Source of the DNA: Rhodocyclaceae bacterium UBA2271
GTDB lineage: Bacteria > Pseudomonadota > Gammaproteobacteria > Burkholderiales > Rhodocyclaceae
Assembly: GCA_002347405.1 (NCBI GenBank)
Contig: DDXB01000059.1
Location: 1-32,807 of the forward strand
DNA length: 32,807 bases
Reading direction: 5' to 3'
Shown here: piece by piece, positions 7,869 through 15,517 of the stretch
Layout: each line of letters opens with the position of its first letter
How positions within the stretch are numbered: the stretch's first letter is position 1
Made by a program: the position numbers and the translations under genes
The notes under the pieces: model-generated
What the model was told of the DNA's origin: nothing
Databases searched by the model: none
The model's input: only the letters and a program-made list of their open reading frames with translations

Positions 7869-7945
7869 TGGCGGAGTGGACGGGACTCGAACCCGCGACC
7901 CCCGGCGTGACAGGCCGGTATTCTAACCAACTGAACTACCACTCC
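7869..7945 (-). tRNA. tRNA-Asp (anticodon GTC)
   Basis: The minus strand folds as tRNA-Asp: acceptor GGAGTGG with CCACTCC, D-arm GGTAGTTCAGTTGGTTAGAATA, anticodon stem CCGGC/GCCGG around CTGTCAC (GTC), T-arm GCGGGTTCGAGTCCCGT, discriminator G, and an encoded CCA at 7869-7871. It is nearly identical in layout to the E. coli tRNA-Asp. A promoter lies about 50-75 bases upstream, and thrS follows after about 100 bases. Confidence 0.97.
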
Positions 7946-7993
7946 GCATCAACCTCGTGCTTCGACATTTGCACATCGACATTGAGGGCGCGG

Positions 7994-8021
7994 ATTCTAG
8001 CAGATATGCTCGTGCGCGCAA
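7994..8021 (-). promoter_or_regulatory. Sigma-70-like promoter for tRNA-Asp / thrS
   Basis: On the minus strand TTGCGC (8016-8021) and TAGAAT (7994-7999) are separated by 16 bases. A GC-rich CCGCGCCC follows the -10 box, as in stable-RNA promoters. Transcription would begin about 40 bases before tRNA-Asp and could continue into thrS. Confidence 0.55.
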
Positions 8022-8048
8022 CAGCCCGGCGCACGATTTTTTAGACAT

Positions 8049-8774
8049 CTACATCTCCGCCGGCGACCACAGATCCGGTCGGTCAGTAAAAACAGCGGAC
8101 GCGCCCAGCCCGAACAGGCGCGCCCCGGTGGCATGATCGTTGACCGTATAGGCCGCCCAGATCACGCCAGCATCATTGAGCGCGGTCGCCTGCTGCAGCG
8201 TGAGAAATTCCGCTGCCAGATGCAGCGCAATGGCGCCCCGCCGATCAAGCTGCACCGGCCAATCGTCCGGCAACTGCTCCACCAGCAACGCCTGGGGGAA
8301 ATGCGGCAACACACGCCGTACCGCCAGCGCCGACTTTTCGGAGAAACTGGAGATCACCCCGCCGCCGTTCCAGTGTTCGGCCATCCAGCGGGCAACGACT
8401 TCCCCGGTAGCCGCGTCGTGGCCCGCAGCCGGTTTGATCTCGATATTCGGCCACAGACCCAGCCGCCGGCATTCCGCCATCGCCTCAGCAAAAGTCGGCG
8501 CTGGCGCGACGGCGAATGCGGGGTGATGAGGGCTACCGGCATCAAAGCGGCGGATCTCGGCCAGCGTCATATCCGCCACAAGGCCCACACCGGTGGTGGT
8601 GCGTTCCAGCGTTTCATCGTGGATCAGGATCGGCACGCCATCGGCTGTGAGCATGACGTCGAACTCGACCGCCCGGCAACCCAGCCGGGCAGCGATGGCG
8701 AGCCCGGCCAGGGAGTTTTCCGGGGCCAGGGCACCGCCGCAGCGGTGGGCAATGATGCGTGGATAGGCGATCAA
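8049..8774 (-). CDS. ugpQ: Glycerophosphodiester phosphodiesterase
   Basis: This enzyme hydrolyses glycerophosphodiesters to glycerol-3-phosphate and an alcohol. The TIM-barrel GDPD motifs are visible: HR at residues 10-11 (RIIAHRCGG), E37 and D39 in VEFDVMLTADG, and H52 in LIHDETLERTTTG. The start is taken as TTG at 8774, which overlaps the TGA of the upstream binding-protein gene (TTGA), giving 241 residues with no signal peptide, so a cytoplasmic enzyme. A much longer in-frame reading exists but lies wholly within the upstream gene. The CGCCGACTTT motif occurs twice inside it in opposite orientations. Confidence 0.9.
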   Translation of the reverse strand: MIAYPRIIAHRCGGALAPENSLAGLAIAARLGCRAVEFDVMLTADGVPILIHDETLERTTTGVGLVADMTLAEIRRFDAGSPHHPAFAVAPAPTFAEAMAECRRLGLWPNIEIKPAAGHDAATGEVVARWMAEHWNGGGVISSFSEKSALAVRRVLPHFPQALLVEQLPDDWPVQLDRRGAIALHLAAEFLTLQQATALNDAGVIWAAYTVNDHATGARLFGLGASAVFTDRPDLWSPAEM

Positions 8775-10099
8775 CGCTGGATGGTGGGCGGTGCGGCGAG
8801 CACCGGCGCGGCGCGCAGCACGGCGGTATCGAGCGCCTCCTTGGCCGGCTTCTGGTTGCCCCAGACGAATTCCATTTCCTCGTTGAGGATGGTACGAATG
8901 CCGCTCTTGCCAAAGCCGTTGCGGGTCCGTGCAGAATCGCGCTTGCTCATCGACAGGCGCCGTTCGGCCCGGTCGAGCAGGACGGGATTGGCACCAGATT
9001 CGCGCAGGACCTGCACCGCGGCCGGCGACATCGGCAGGAAACCGGTGGCCCGCACCCACTCGCGCTGGATTTCCGGTTTCAGCAGAAACGTGATGAAGCG
9101 CGCAATGACCAGTTGCTCCGGCCTCTTGTCGGCCGCCAGCACCCATAACGCGGCGCCATCCGGCAACACGTTCGCCTCACGCACGACATACACGTCATCG
9201 TAGTGGGGCAACGCCGCAATGCCGAGAGGAAAATCCGGGATCTTCGCCAACCGCGCATACAGCGACGACTCGCCCGTCAGCATGGCGCATTCGCCCGAGG
9301 CAAAACGGTCGTCACCTTCGCGGCCGGGACCGGAGTAAATGAAATAGAGGCTCTTTTGCCAGCTGGTCAGCAAGGCAAGGTGTTTCACATTCACCATGTT
9401 GTTGAGTGCCAGTTGATCAAGTTTGCCGTTCTTCACCACCTGCGGCTCGCCTTGCTGGGCCGCCACGTTTTCCAGGTGTACCCAGGCGAAACGCGAACTG
9501 GTCAGCGGACACTTGAAGCCGGCTTCGCGCAGCGCACCTGCGGCCTCCTGCAGTTCCCACCAGGTTTTCGGTGGCTTATCAACATTCAGCCCGGCCTTGG
9601 CGAACGCCGCCTTGTTGAAGAACAGCACCGGCAGCGACAGTGCCAGCGGCAAGGCCTGCATTTTCCCGGTCAGATCGTCCACCGCATCAATCATCTGCGG
9701 GTAGAACATCCTGGCATCGAAACGCTCCCTGCCGGTCGCCATCACCTGATGCAATTGCCGAAAGCGTGGCCGGGTATCGAACATCGACATGGCATCGTCC
9801 TGGTCGAACAGCGCCAGATGGGGTAAACGAGCTTTGTCGCTGATGCCCTGAACGTCCTCCAGAATGATGCGCCCGCCTCCTGCCTTGAGTTTCGCCTCAT
9901 GGTCGTTGAACTGCAATGCCAGGGTGGCCAGCGCATCAAGCGGCGTACCCGACAGGTTGTGACGCAGAATGATTTGCTGCGGCGGCAGCGGAGTTGGCGC
10001 CGCCTTGGCTTGCCGATCGGATTTGGCAGGTGCAGCAGACGCGGCGGTAACCACGGCCAGCATGAGGGAAGCGATCAGGGTGCTAACAGATTTTTTCAT
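8771..10099 (-). CDS. UgpB-like sn-glycerol-3-phosphate ABC transporter substrate-binding protein
   Basis: A 442-residue exported protein with a clear signal peptide (MKKSVSTLIASLMLAVVTAA, cleavage near ASA-AP at about residues 21-24). The mature part is a family 1 extracellular solute-binding protein, with recognisable blocks ALPLALSLPVLFFNKAAFAKAGLN, PPKTWWELQEAA, TGESSLYARL and ATGFLPMSPAAV. Pairing with a ugpQ-type phosphodiesterase through a stop-start overlap supports a role in glycerol-3-phosphate or glycerophosphodiester capture. UgpA, UgpE and UgpC are absent here, so the membrane parts must be elsewhere or the protein has another partner. I assign the family firmly and the substrate only by context. 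Confidence 0.85.
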   Translation of the reverse strand: MKKSVSTLIASLMLAVVTAASAAPAKSDRQAKAAPTPLPPQQIILRHNLSGTPLDALATLALQFNDHEAKLKAGGGRIILEDVQGISDKARLPHLALFDQDDAMSMFDTRPRFRQLHQVMATGRERFDARMFYPQMIDAVDDLTGKMQALPLALSLPVLFFNKAAFAKAGLNVDKPPKTWWELQEAAGALREAGFKCPLTSSRFAWVHLENVAAQQGEPQVVKNGKLDQLALNNMVNVKHLALLTSWQKSLYFIYSGPGREGDDRFASGECAMLTGESSLYARLAKIPDFPLGIAALPHYDDVYVVREANVLPDGAALWVLAADKRPEQLVIARFITFLLKPEIQREWVRATGFLPMSPAAVQVLRESGANPVLLDRAERRLSMSKRDSARTRNGFGKSGIRTILNEEMEFVWGNQKPAKEALDTAVLRAAPVLAAPPTIQR

Positions 10100-10163
10100 G
10101 GGGAATGGCTCGGGCTAAGTGAGCGCTTAGTTTACTCCGACAGGGGAATTGCATGATCCGGAG

Positions 10164-10184
10164 TTGTCCGGATGCCACGGACAA
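10164..10184. promoter_or_regulatory. Operator-like inverted repeat in the divergent spacer
   Basis: TTGTCCG and CGGACAA form a perfect 7-bp inverted repeat with a 7-base centre, in the 179-base gap between the divergent solute-binding-protein and lipoprotein genes. The 21-base symmetry is the size of a dimeric repressor site. No regulator gene is adjacent, so this is a candidate only. Confidence 0.3.
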
Positions 10185-10278
10185 GTGCCAACGCAGCGGC
10201 CTGACGGGCAATTGGATAAAGAAACCGCCGGCTTTGCCGTAAACTCACGTTAGCGAATTTCGCGTCCGGGATCATTTC

Positions 10279-10734
10279 ATGCATAAAGCTGTGCGTCTGA
10301 CTATTTTCTTGCCGCTCATCGGCGCTCTGCTTGCCGGTTGCGAACAACTGGGCCTCGAGAATCCCGCCCAGATCGCCGCCGCCCGGGAAGCCGAAGGCCG
10401 GGCTGTCGGCAGTGCCTGCCGACATAGCGGTCGGGCGCTGGAAGATTGCTTCTTCCTCAATCCGCGGGCGCAAAAGTCAGCCATTTTTACCGGCTGGCGC
10501 GACATGGATTCCTACATGCGCGAAAACAATCTCGAAATCATCGACCCGGTCATTTCGCGGCCCGATGACGTCAGCAGGAAGAACAAGGCCGCCCCGGTCG
10601 AAATGGCGCCTGCCGAGAAAACCATGCCGGCAGAGACTGCGCCGACCAATAAGGAAGGCGCCAAACGCAGTGCTGTCGAGCTTCCCTCACCTGCCACCGC
10701 TCCCGCCAAGCCCGGCGGCGGCAAAATGGCCTGA
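10279..10734 (+). CDS. Small putative lipoprotein of unknown function
   Basis: This 151-residue protein opens with a lipoprotein signal: MHKAVRLTIFLPLIGALLAGC, with a lipobox LLAGC whose cysteine is residue 21. Residues 25-90 form a compact segment with two further cysteines (ACRHSGRALEDCFFLNPRAQ) that could form a disulfide. The last 50 residues are rich in Pro, Ala, Glu and Lys and look disordered. The next residue after Cys is Glu, which does not signal inner-membrane retention in the E. coli rule, so the outer membrane is plausible. I do not recognise the family. It stands alone between divergent ugpB and the helicase gene. Confidence 0.75.
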   Translation: MHKAVRLTIFLPLIGALLAGCEQLGLENPAQIAAAREAEGRAVGSACRHSGRALEDCFFLNPRAQKSAIFTGWRDMDSYMRENNLEIIDPVISRPDDVSRKNKAAPVEMAPAEKTMPAETAPTNKEGAKRSAVELPSPATAPAKPGGGKMA

Positions 10735-10935
10735 CCGGACGCAAAACCCGATCCAGTCCGTCGCCAAAACGGCATTAATGGTGTTTTAGCCGTAGAATCC
10801 CCCCCGCGTCCTGCCGGTTGGGCGCAGTCTCTCGGCAGCATGCCACCCCGATAGTCTCGAGTTGCCCCGCCTGAGCCGGCGTCGCCTTGTTTTCAGGGCT
10901 TATGGGCGCGCAACAAGAAAGAACCGGAGTCCATA

Positions 10936-12420
10936 GTGAAATTCACCGAACTCGGGCTGGCGCCCGAACTTCTTAAAGCCGTGCATGACGCCGGCTATAC
11001 CGAGCCGACGCCGATCCAGGCACAGGCCATACCGATCATCCTGGCCGGTAACGATGTCATGGGTGGCGCCCAGACCGGCACCGGCAAAACCGCCGGATTC
11101 ATCCTGCCACTACTGCACAAACTGGCACGCCATGCCAGCAGTTCGCCATCACCCGCCCGTCACCCGGTTCGCGCATTGATCCTCACGCCAACCCGCGAAC
11201 TGGCCATGCAGGTGCACGAGTCAGCCAAAACCTATGGCAAACACATCGCGCTGCGCTCGGTCTGCATCTACGGCGGCGTGGACATGCGGGCGCAGATCGC
11301 CGAGTTGAAGGAAGGGCGCGAAATTGTCGTCGCCACGCCGGGCCGCCTGCTTGACCATGTGCAGCAAAAAACCGTCAGCTTCAACTCGGTGGAGTTTCTT
11401 GTCCTCGACGAAGCCGACCGCATGCTCGACATGGGCTTCATCCCCGACATCAAGCGCATCCTCGCGCTGCTGCCGAAGACGCGGCAAAGCCTGCTGTTCT
11501 CGGCCACCTTCTCCGACGAGATCAAGCGGCTCGCCGACGTGATGCTGAAGTCCCCGCAGCTCATCGAGGTCGCCCGGCGCAACATGGTCTCCGAGACCAT
11601 CACCCACCGCGTGTATCCGGTCGCCACCGATCGCAAGCGTTATCTGCTGAAGCAACTGCTGGAAGTGTCACCCGCGGCCCAGGCGCTGGTCTTCGTCGGC
11701 ACCAAGTTCGGCACCAGCCGACTGGCGCTCTGGCTGGAACGCATGGGTATCAACGCCACGGCCATCCACGGCGACAAGACCCAGCAGGAACGCACCAAGG
11801 CACTCGAAGCCTTCAAGTCCGGCGAATCGCGTGTGCTGGTCGCCACCGATGTCGCCGCGCGCGGCCTCGACATCGACGACCTGCCGCTGGTCATCAACTA
11901 TGAATTGCCGCGCGTCGCCGAGGACTATATCCATCGCATCGGCCGCACCGGCCGCGCCGGCAAGACCGGCGAAGCCATTTCGCTGGTCGCCCCCGAGGAA
12001 AGATCCCGCCTGACCGAAATCGAAAGGCTCACCAAATTCAAGATCGAGCAGGTCGTCGTGCCCGGCTTCGAGCCCGGCTCGGTCGCACCGCCGCATGAGC
12101 AGGAGCGCGGCGAGCGCGGCCATGGGCACAAGCGCGAACCCAGGGTAGGCCACGGCCCGAAAACCCCGCTGGACCGACTGCCTGCGCCCGCCAGCCATTT
12201 GCCCACGGTACCCACGACACTCGCAGCGCCCAGGACACCCAGGGCAACCCGGACGCCCAGGGCGCAGATGATCGCCGCCGATGGTTTCGATTTTTCGAAG
12301 CCCTACGATTCGCAGGAAACAAGCGGAAGCAGCGCAGATAAAGCCGAAAAGTCGGCGCTGGTACCACGGCGACCACTGCGCCCGGTTGCCGCCCTGCTCG
12401 GCGGACTGGGCAAGAAGTAG
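10936..12420 (+). CDS. rhlE: DEAD-box ATP-dependent RNA helicase, RhlE type
   Basis: A 494-residue helicase that unwinds short RNA duplexes in ribosome assembly or RNA decay. All core motifs are present: Q motif (YTEPTPIQ), Walker A AQTGTGKT at 45-52, PTRELA, TPGRLLD, DEAD at 158-161, SAT at 189-191, then VATDVAARGLDI and HRIGRTGRAG in the second RecA domain. The tail after about residue 385 is low complexity, rich in Pro, Arg and Ala, as in RhlE proteins. The start is GTG at 10936 with GGAG upstream; it reads MKFTELGLAPELL, the RhlE opening. Only 17 bases separate it from the MlaE-like gene. The CGCCGACTTT motif lies near its end. Confidence 0.92.
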   Translation: MKFTELGLAPELLKAVHDAGYTEPTPIQAQAIPIILAGNDVMGGAQTGTGKTAGFILPLLHKLARHASSSPSPARHPVRALILTPTRELAMQVHESAKTYGKHIALRSVCIYGGVDMRAQIAELKEGREIVVATPGRLLDHVQQKTVSFNSVEFLVLDEADRMLDMGFIPDIKRILALLPKTRQSLLFSATFSDEIKRLADVMLKSPQLIEVARRNMVSETITHRVYPVATDRKRYLLKQLLEVSPAAQALVFVGTKFGTSRLALWLERMGINATAIHGDKTQQERTKALEAFKSGESRVLVATDVAARGLDIDDLPLVINYELPRVAEDYIHRIGRTGRAGKTGEAISLVAPEERSRLTEIERLTKFKIEQVVVPGFEPGSVAPPHEQERGERGHGHKREPRVGHGPKTPLDRLPAPASHLPTVPTTLAAPRTPRATRTPRAQMIAADGFDFSKPYDSQETSGSSADKAEKSALVPRRPLRPVAALLGGLGKK

Positions 12421-12437
12421 CCTTCCCGCCTGCCGCC

Positions 12438-13568
12438 ATGGACAAGGCCGCATGGCAACTCGATGCGCGACCGGCCGGCGCCGATGAACTGGTAATCACT
12501 CTCGGCGGCCGCTGGTGCATGGCTGCGGCCCTGCCCTCCCCCGACAGCGTCACGCCCCGGCTTGCCGCCAACGTGCGGCGCGTCGGCTTCGATGCCACGG
12601 GGCTGACCGACTGGGACACGGGGCTGCTGAGCTTCCTCGGCAGCGTCCTGAAAACCTGCTCAGTGCACGGCATCACCGTTGATATGGCTGGCCTGCCACC
12701 GGGCGCGCAGCGCCTTCTGGCAATGGCGCTGACGGTGCCGGAACAAACGCTGCCCGGCCGCAACAACGGTCCGACCGGCATCAGCGCGCAGGTCGGCACG
12801 GCCCTGATCGAGTTCGTCCGCGGCATGCCGGCGATGCTTGGCTTCCTCGGCGAGATCGTGCAGTCGTTGGGACGGCTGATGACCGGCCGCGCACGCTTTC
12901 GCGGTCGCGACCTCTGGCTGGAGATCGAGGAAGTCGGCCCGCGCGCGCTGCCCATCGTGTCGGTGATCAGTTTTCTTGTCGGCCTGATCCTCGCCTATCT
13001 CGGCGCCGACCAGTTGAAGCTGGTCGGCGCGCAGATCTTCATCGCCGACCTGGTGGCGATCGGCATGGTGCGCGAGGTCGGCGCGCTGATGACGGGCATC
13101 ATCATCGCCGGTCGCACCGGCGCGTCCTTCGCCGCCCAGCTCGGCACCATGCAGGTCAATGAGGAGATCGACGCCTTCCGGACGCTCGGCATCGCGCCGG
13201 TGGATTTTCTGGTGCTGCCGCGCATCCTCGCGCTGATGCTGATGGTGCCGCTGCTGACGCTCTATGCCGGCTTCATCGGCATGCTCGCCGGCCTGCTGGT
13301 ATCGACGACCATCTTCGACATCGGCGTCTTCGAGTATTACACCGAGACACTGCGCGCGCTCGAACTCAAGCACTTCCTCGTCGGCCTGGCGAAGGGCAGC
13401 GTTTACGGCGCGATGATCGCCTTCGCCGGCTGCCTGCGCGGCATGCAGTGCGGCCGCAGCGCCGCGGCCGTGGGCCATGCCGCCACTTCCGCGGTGGTCA
13501 CCGCGATCCTGCTGATCACCATCGCGGCGTCGGTCATGACCATCGTTTTCTACCAACTGGGTATCTGA
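12438..13568 (+). CDS. MlaE-family lipid ABC transporter permease with N-terminal STAS domain
   Basis: A 376-residue inner-membrane permease of the MlaE/YrbE family that moves phospholipid between inner membrane and an MCE protein. Residues 1-110 resemble a STAS domain of the MlaB kind, fused to the permease. Permease residues about 150-376 show the hallmark EVGALMTGIIIAGRTGASFAAQLGTMQVNEEIDAF and several hydrophobic helices, the last at the C-terminus (AILLITIAASVMTIVFYQL). ATPase and MCE genes follow on the same strand. The spacer to mlaF is a tandem repeat. A separate MlaB gene is not needed given the fusion; no MlaC gene is visible. Confidence 0.9.
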   Translation: MDKAAWQLDARPAGADELVITLGGRWCMAAALPSPDSVTPRLAANVRRVGFDATGLTDWDTGLLSFLGSVLKTCSVHGITVDMAGLPPGAQRLLAMALTVPEQTLPGRNNGPTGISAQVGTALIEFVRGMPAMLGFLGEIVQSLGRLMTGRARFRGRDLWLEIEEVGPRALPIVSVISFLVGLILAYLGADQLKLVGAQIFIADLVAIGMVREVGALMTGIIIAGRTGASFAAQLGTMQVNEEIDAFRTLGIAPVDFLVLPRILALMLMVPLLTLYAGFIGMLAGLLVSTTIFDIGVFEYYTETLRALELKHFLVGLAKGSVYGAMIAFAGCLRGMQCGRSAAAVGHAATSAVVTAILLITIAASVMTIVFYQLGI

Positions 13569-13573
13569 GAATA

Positions 13574-13740
13574 ATGGCCCCCCACGCTCGCAGAACTGGC
13601 TCGCTGCCCCCCACCGGGGGGCGCATGTTTCCTTGGGGCGGCCCGGCGGAAACATGGATGGCCCCCCACGCTCGCAGAACCGCCTCGCTGCCCCCCACCG
13701 GGGGGCGCATGTTTCCTTGGGGCGGCCCGGCGGAAACATG
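13574..13740 (+). repeat. Tandem pair of 83-bp GC-hairpin repeats (family A)
   Basis: Two units, 13574-13656 and 13658-13740, repeat with period 84 and differ at only two bases. Each runs ATGGCCCCCCACGCTCGCAG, then CTCGCTG, a GCCCCCC-ACC-GGGGGGC hairpin, GCATGTTT, and CTTGGGGCGGCCCGGCGGAA ACATG. The final ATG of the second unit is the mlaF start codon. A relative fills the pheS-pheT spacer and a partial one lies between glcE and glcF. It fills all but five bases of the gap between the permease and ATPase genes. Confidence 0.95.
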
Positions 13741-14487
13741 AACGCCACACCACACATCGAGGCTCGCGATCTGGCCATGGGCTACGGCGATTTCGTCGTC
13801 CAGCGCGGCCTCGACTTCGTGGTGAACAAGGGCGACATCTTCGTGGTGATGGGCGGCAACGGCTGCGGCAAGACCACGCTGATGCGCGCGCTGGTCGGTC
13901 TGCAGCGCCCGCTCACGGGCACGGTACTCTTCAGCGGAGAGGATTTCTGGAGCGCCGCCGAGGAAGACCGCGATCAACTCAAGCGCCGCATGGGCATTCT
14001 GTTCCAGGGCGGTGCGCTGTGGAGCTCGCTGACACTGGCCGAGAATGTCGCACTACCGCTTGCCGAATACACCGCGCTGACAAAAGCGCAGGTCGACGAA
14101 ATCGTCGCCTTCAAGCTCGCCTTGGTGGGGCTGGCCGGTTTCGAGGAGTTCTACCCTGCCGAGCTTTCCGGTGGCATGAAAAAACGTGCCGGGCTGGCGC
14201 GTGCCATGGCGCTCGACCCGGAGATCCTGGTGATCGACGAGCCCTCCTCGGGTCTCGACCCGCTGACGGCGCGGCACCTCGACGAATTGATCGTCGAACT
14301 GCGCGACAGCCTCGGCACCACGGTGGTGGTGGTGACGCACGATCTGGCCAGCATCCTGGCAATCGGCGACAATTCGATCTTTCTCGATGCCGACACCCAT
14401 ACCATGATCGCCACCGGACACCCGCGGGACGCACTGCAGCACGGCGATCCCAAGGTGCGCCATTTCCTGACGCGAGGCGGGACGTGA
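13738..14487 (+). CDS. MlaF-like ABC transporter ATP-binding protein
   Basis: A 249-residue ATPase that powers the adjacent MlaE-like permease. Walker A GGNGCGKTT, the Q-loop region ILFQGGALWSSLT, signature LSGGM, Walker B ILVIDEPSSGLDP and the switch histidine in VVVVTHD are all intact. Start choice: the ATG at 13738 matches the family N-terminus (HIEARDLAMGYGDF follows), while an earlier in-frame start would translate the GC repeat. The ribosome-binding region is therefore repeat sequence (GGCGG). It overlaps the MCE gene by GTGA. Confidence 0.93.
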   Translation: MNATPHIEARDLAMGYGDFVVQRGLDFVVNKGDIFVVMGGNGCGKTTLMRALVGLQRPLTGTVLFSGEDFWSAAEEDRDQLKRRMGILFQGGALWSSLTLAENVALPLAEYTALTKAQVDEIVAFKLALVGLAGFEEFYPAELSGGMKKRAGLARAMALDPEILVIDEPSSGLDPLTARHLDELIVELRDSLGTTVVVVTHDLASILAIGDNSIFLDADTHTMIATGHPRDALQHGDPKVRHFLTRGGT

Positions 14488-15497
14488 GTCGCAAGGCCAA
14501 CCCCACCCTGATCGGCGCCTTCGTGCTGGGCGCAATTGCGCTGGTCGTCATCGCCACGCTGCTGCTCGCCGGCGGCAACTGGTTTGGCGAGAAACGCCTG
14601 CACGTGCTGTATTTCGAAGGTGCGTCGCAGGGCCTGCAGGTCGGCGCGCCGGTGATGTTTCTCGGCGTCAAGGTCGGCACGGTGAAGCAGATCCAGCTCG
14701 GCCTGGACAATCAAGGCGGCCAGGAGCACCACTTTGTCGTGCCGGTAACCATCGAGGTGCTGCCGCACGTGGTGCGCGGACGTGGCGGCAAAAATGTCGA
14801 CCTGCGCGATCAGGCCACCGTGCGCGAACTCGTGGCGCGCGGCCTGCGCGGAAGGCTGCGCATGCAGAGCCTGCTCACCGGCCAACTCTACGTCGACCTC
14901 GACTTCCACCCGGACAAGCCGGCGCACTTCGTCGCCCTCGATCCCGGTGTCAGCGAGATTCCGACCATCCGCACCGCTGCACAGGAACTGAGCTCCAAGC
15001 TCGAAGGTTTCCCGATGGAGAAATTCCTCGCCGACGTCGCGGCGATCAGCAGTGCGATCAGCACGCTGATGACGGCGGAAGGCACCCAGGAACTCCCGCG
15101 CCGCCTGCAGGCGACACTGCGCCACCTCGAATCGCTCACGCAGCGCCTCGATGCGCAGAGCGGACCCATCCTCAAGGACGTGCGCCATGACCTTGCGGAG
15201 ATCCGCAAGACATTGGAGGCGGCCCAGACGGCACTGGCACGGCTCGAAACCGCTGCCGACCGCGTCACCACTTTGGCCGACAAAGGCACGGAGATGGCCG
15301 GAAACATGACACAAGCGAGCAACGAACTGGCCAAGGCGGCGCTGGCCGTGCGCAAACTGGCCGAGCAGGACTCGCCGACCGTCTCCAACATCAATGCCGC
15401 GCTCAAGGAAATCGCACGCGCCGCCGATGCGTTGCGACTGCTGGCCGAAATGCTCGAACGGCAGCCTGACGCAATCTATCGGGGCAAGCGCCCTTAA
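14484..15497 (+). CDS. MCE-family (MlaD-like) lipid transport protein
   Basis: A 337-residue periplasmic lipid-binding subunit anchored in the inner membrane by one N-terminal helix (TLIGAFVLGAIALVVIATLL, about residues 7-27). The MCE domain follows at about 37-120 (VLYFEGASQGLQVGAPVMFL and GVKVGTVKQI). The remaining 200 residues are helical, with heptad-like stretches rich in Ala, Leu and Glu, longer than E. coli MlaD (183 residues) and closer to PqiB/Yrb-type tails. The GTG start overlaps the mlaF stop (GTGA), so the two are coupled. An auxiliary lipoprotein often follows in such operons; none is seen here. Confidence 0.9.
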   Translation: MSRKANPTLIGAFVLGAIALVVIATLLLAGGNWFGEKRLHVLYFEGASQGLQVGAPVMFLGVKVGTVKQIQLGLDNQGGQEHHFVVPVTIEVLPHVVRGRGGKNVDLRDQATVRELVARGLRGRLRMQSLLTGQLYVDLDFHPDKPAHFVALDPGVSEIPTIRTAAQELSSKLEGFPMEKFLADVAAISSAISTLMTAEGTQELPRRLQATLRHLESLTQRLDAQSGPILKDVRHDLAEIRKTLEAAQTALARLETAADRVTTLADKGTEMAGNMTQASNELAKAALAVRKLAEQDSPTVSNINAALKEIARAADALRLLAEMLERQPDAIYRGKRP

Positions 15498-15517
15498 TAT
15501 CAAAACCAGGAGATAAC

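Noticed and set aside
8011..8043. CGTGCGC/GCGCACG hairpin followed by ATTTTTT on the plus strand
   Set aside because: It looks like a plus-strand terminator but no plus-strand gene precedes it; it overlaps the -35 region of the tRNA-Asp promoter and is probably chance.
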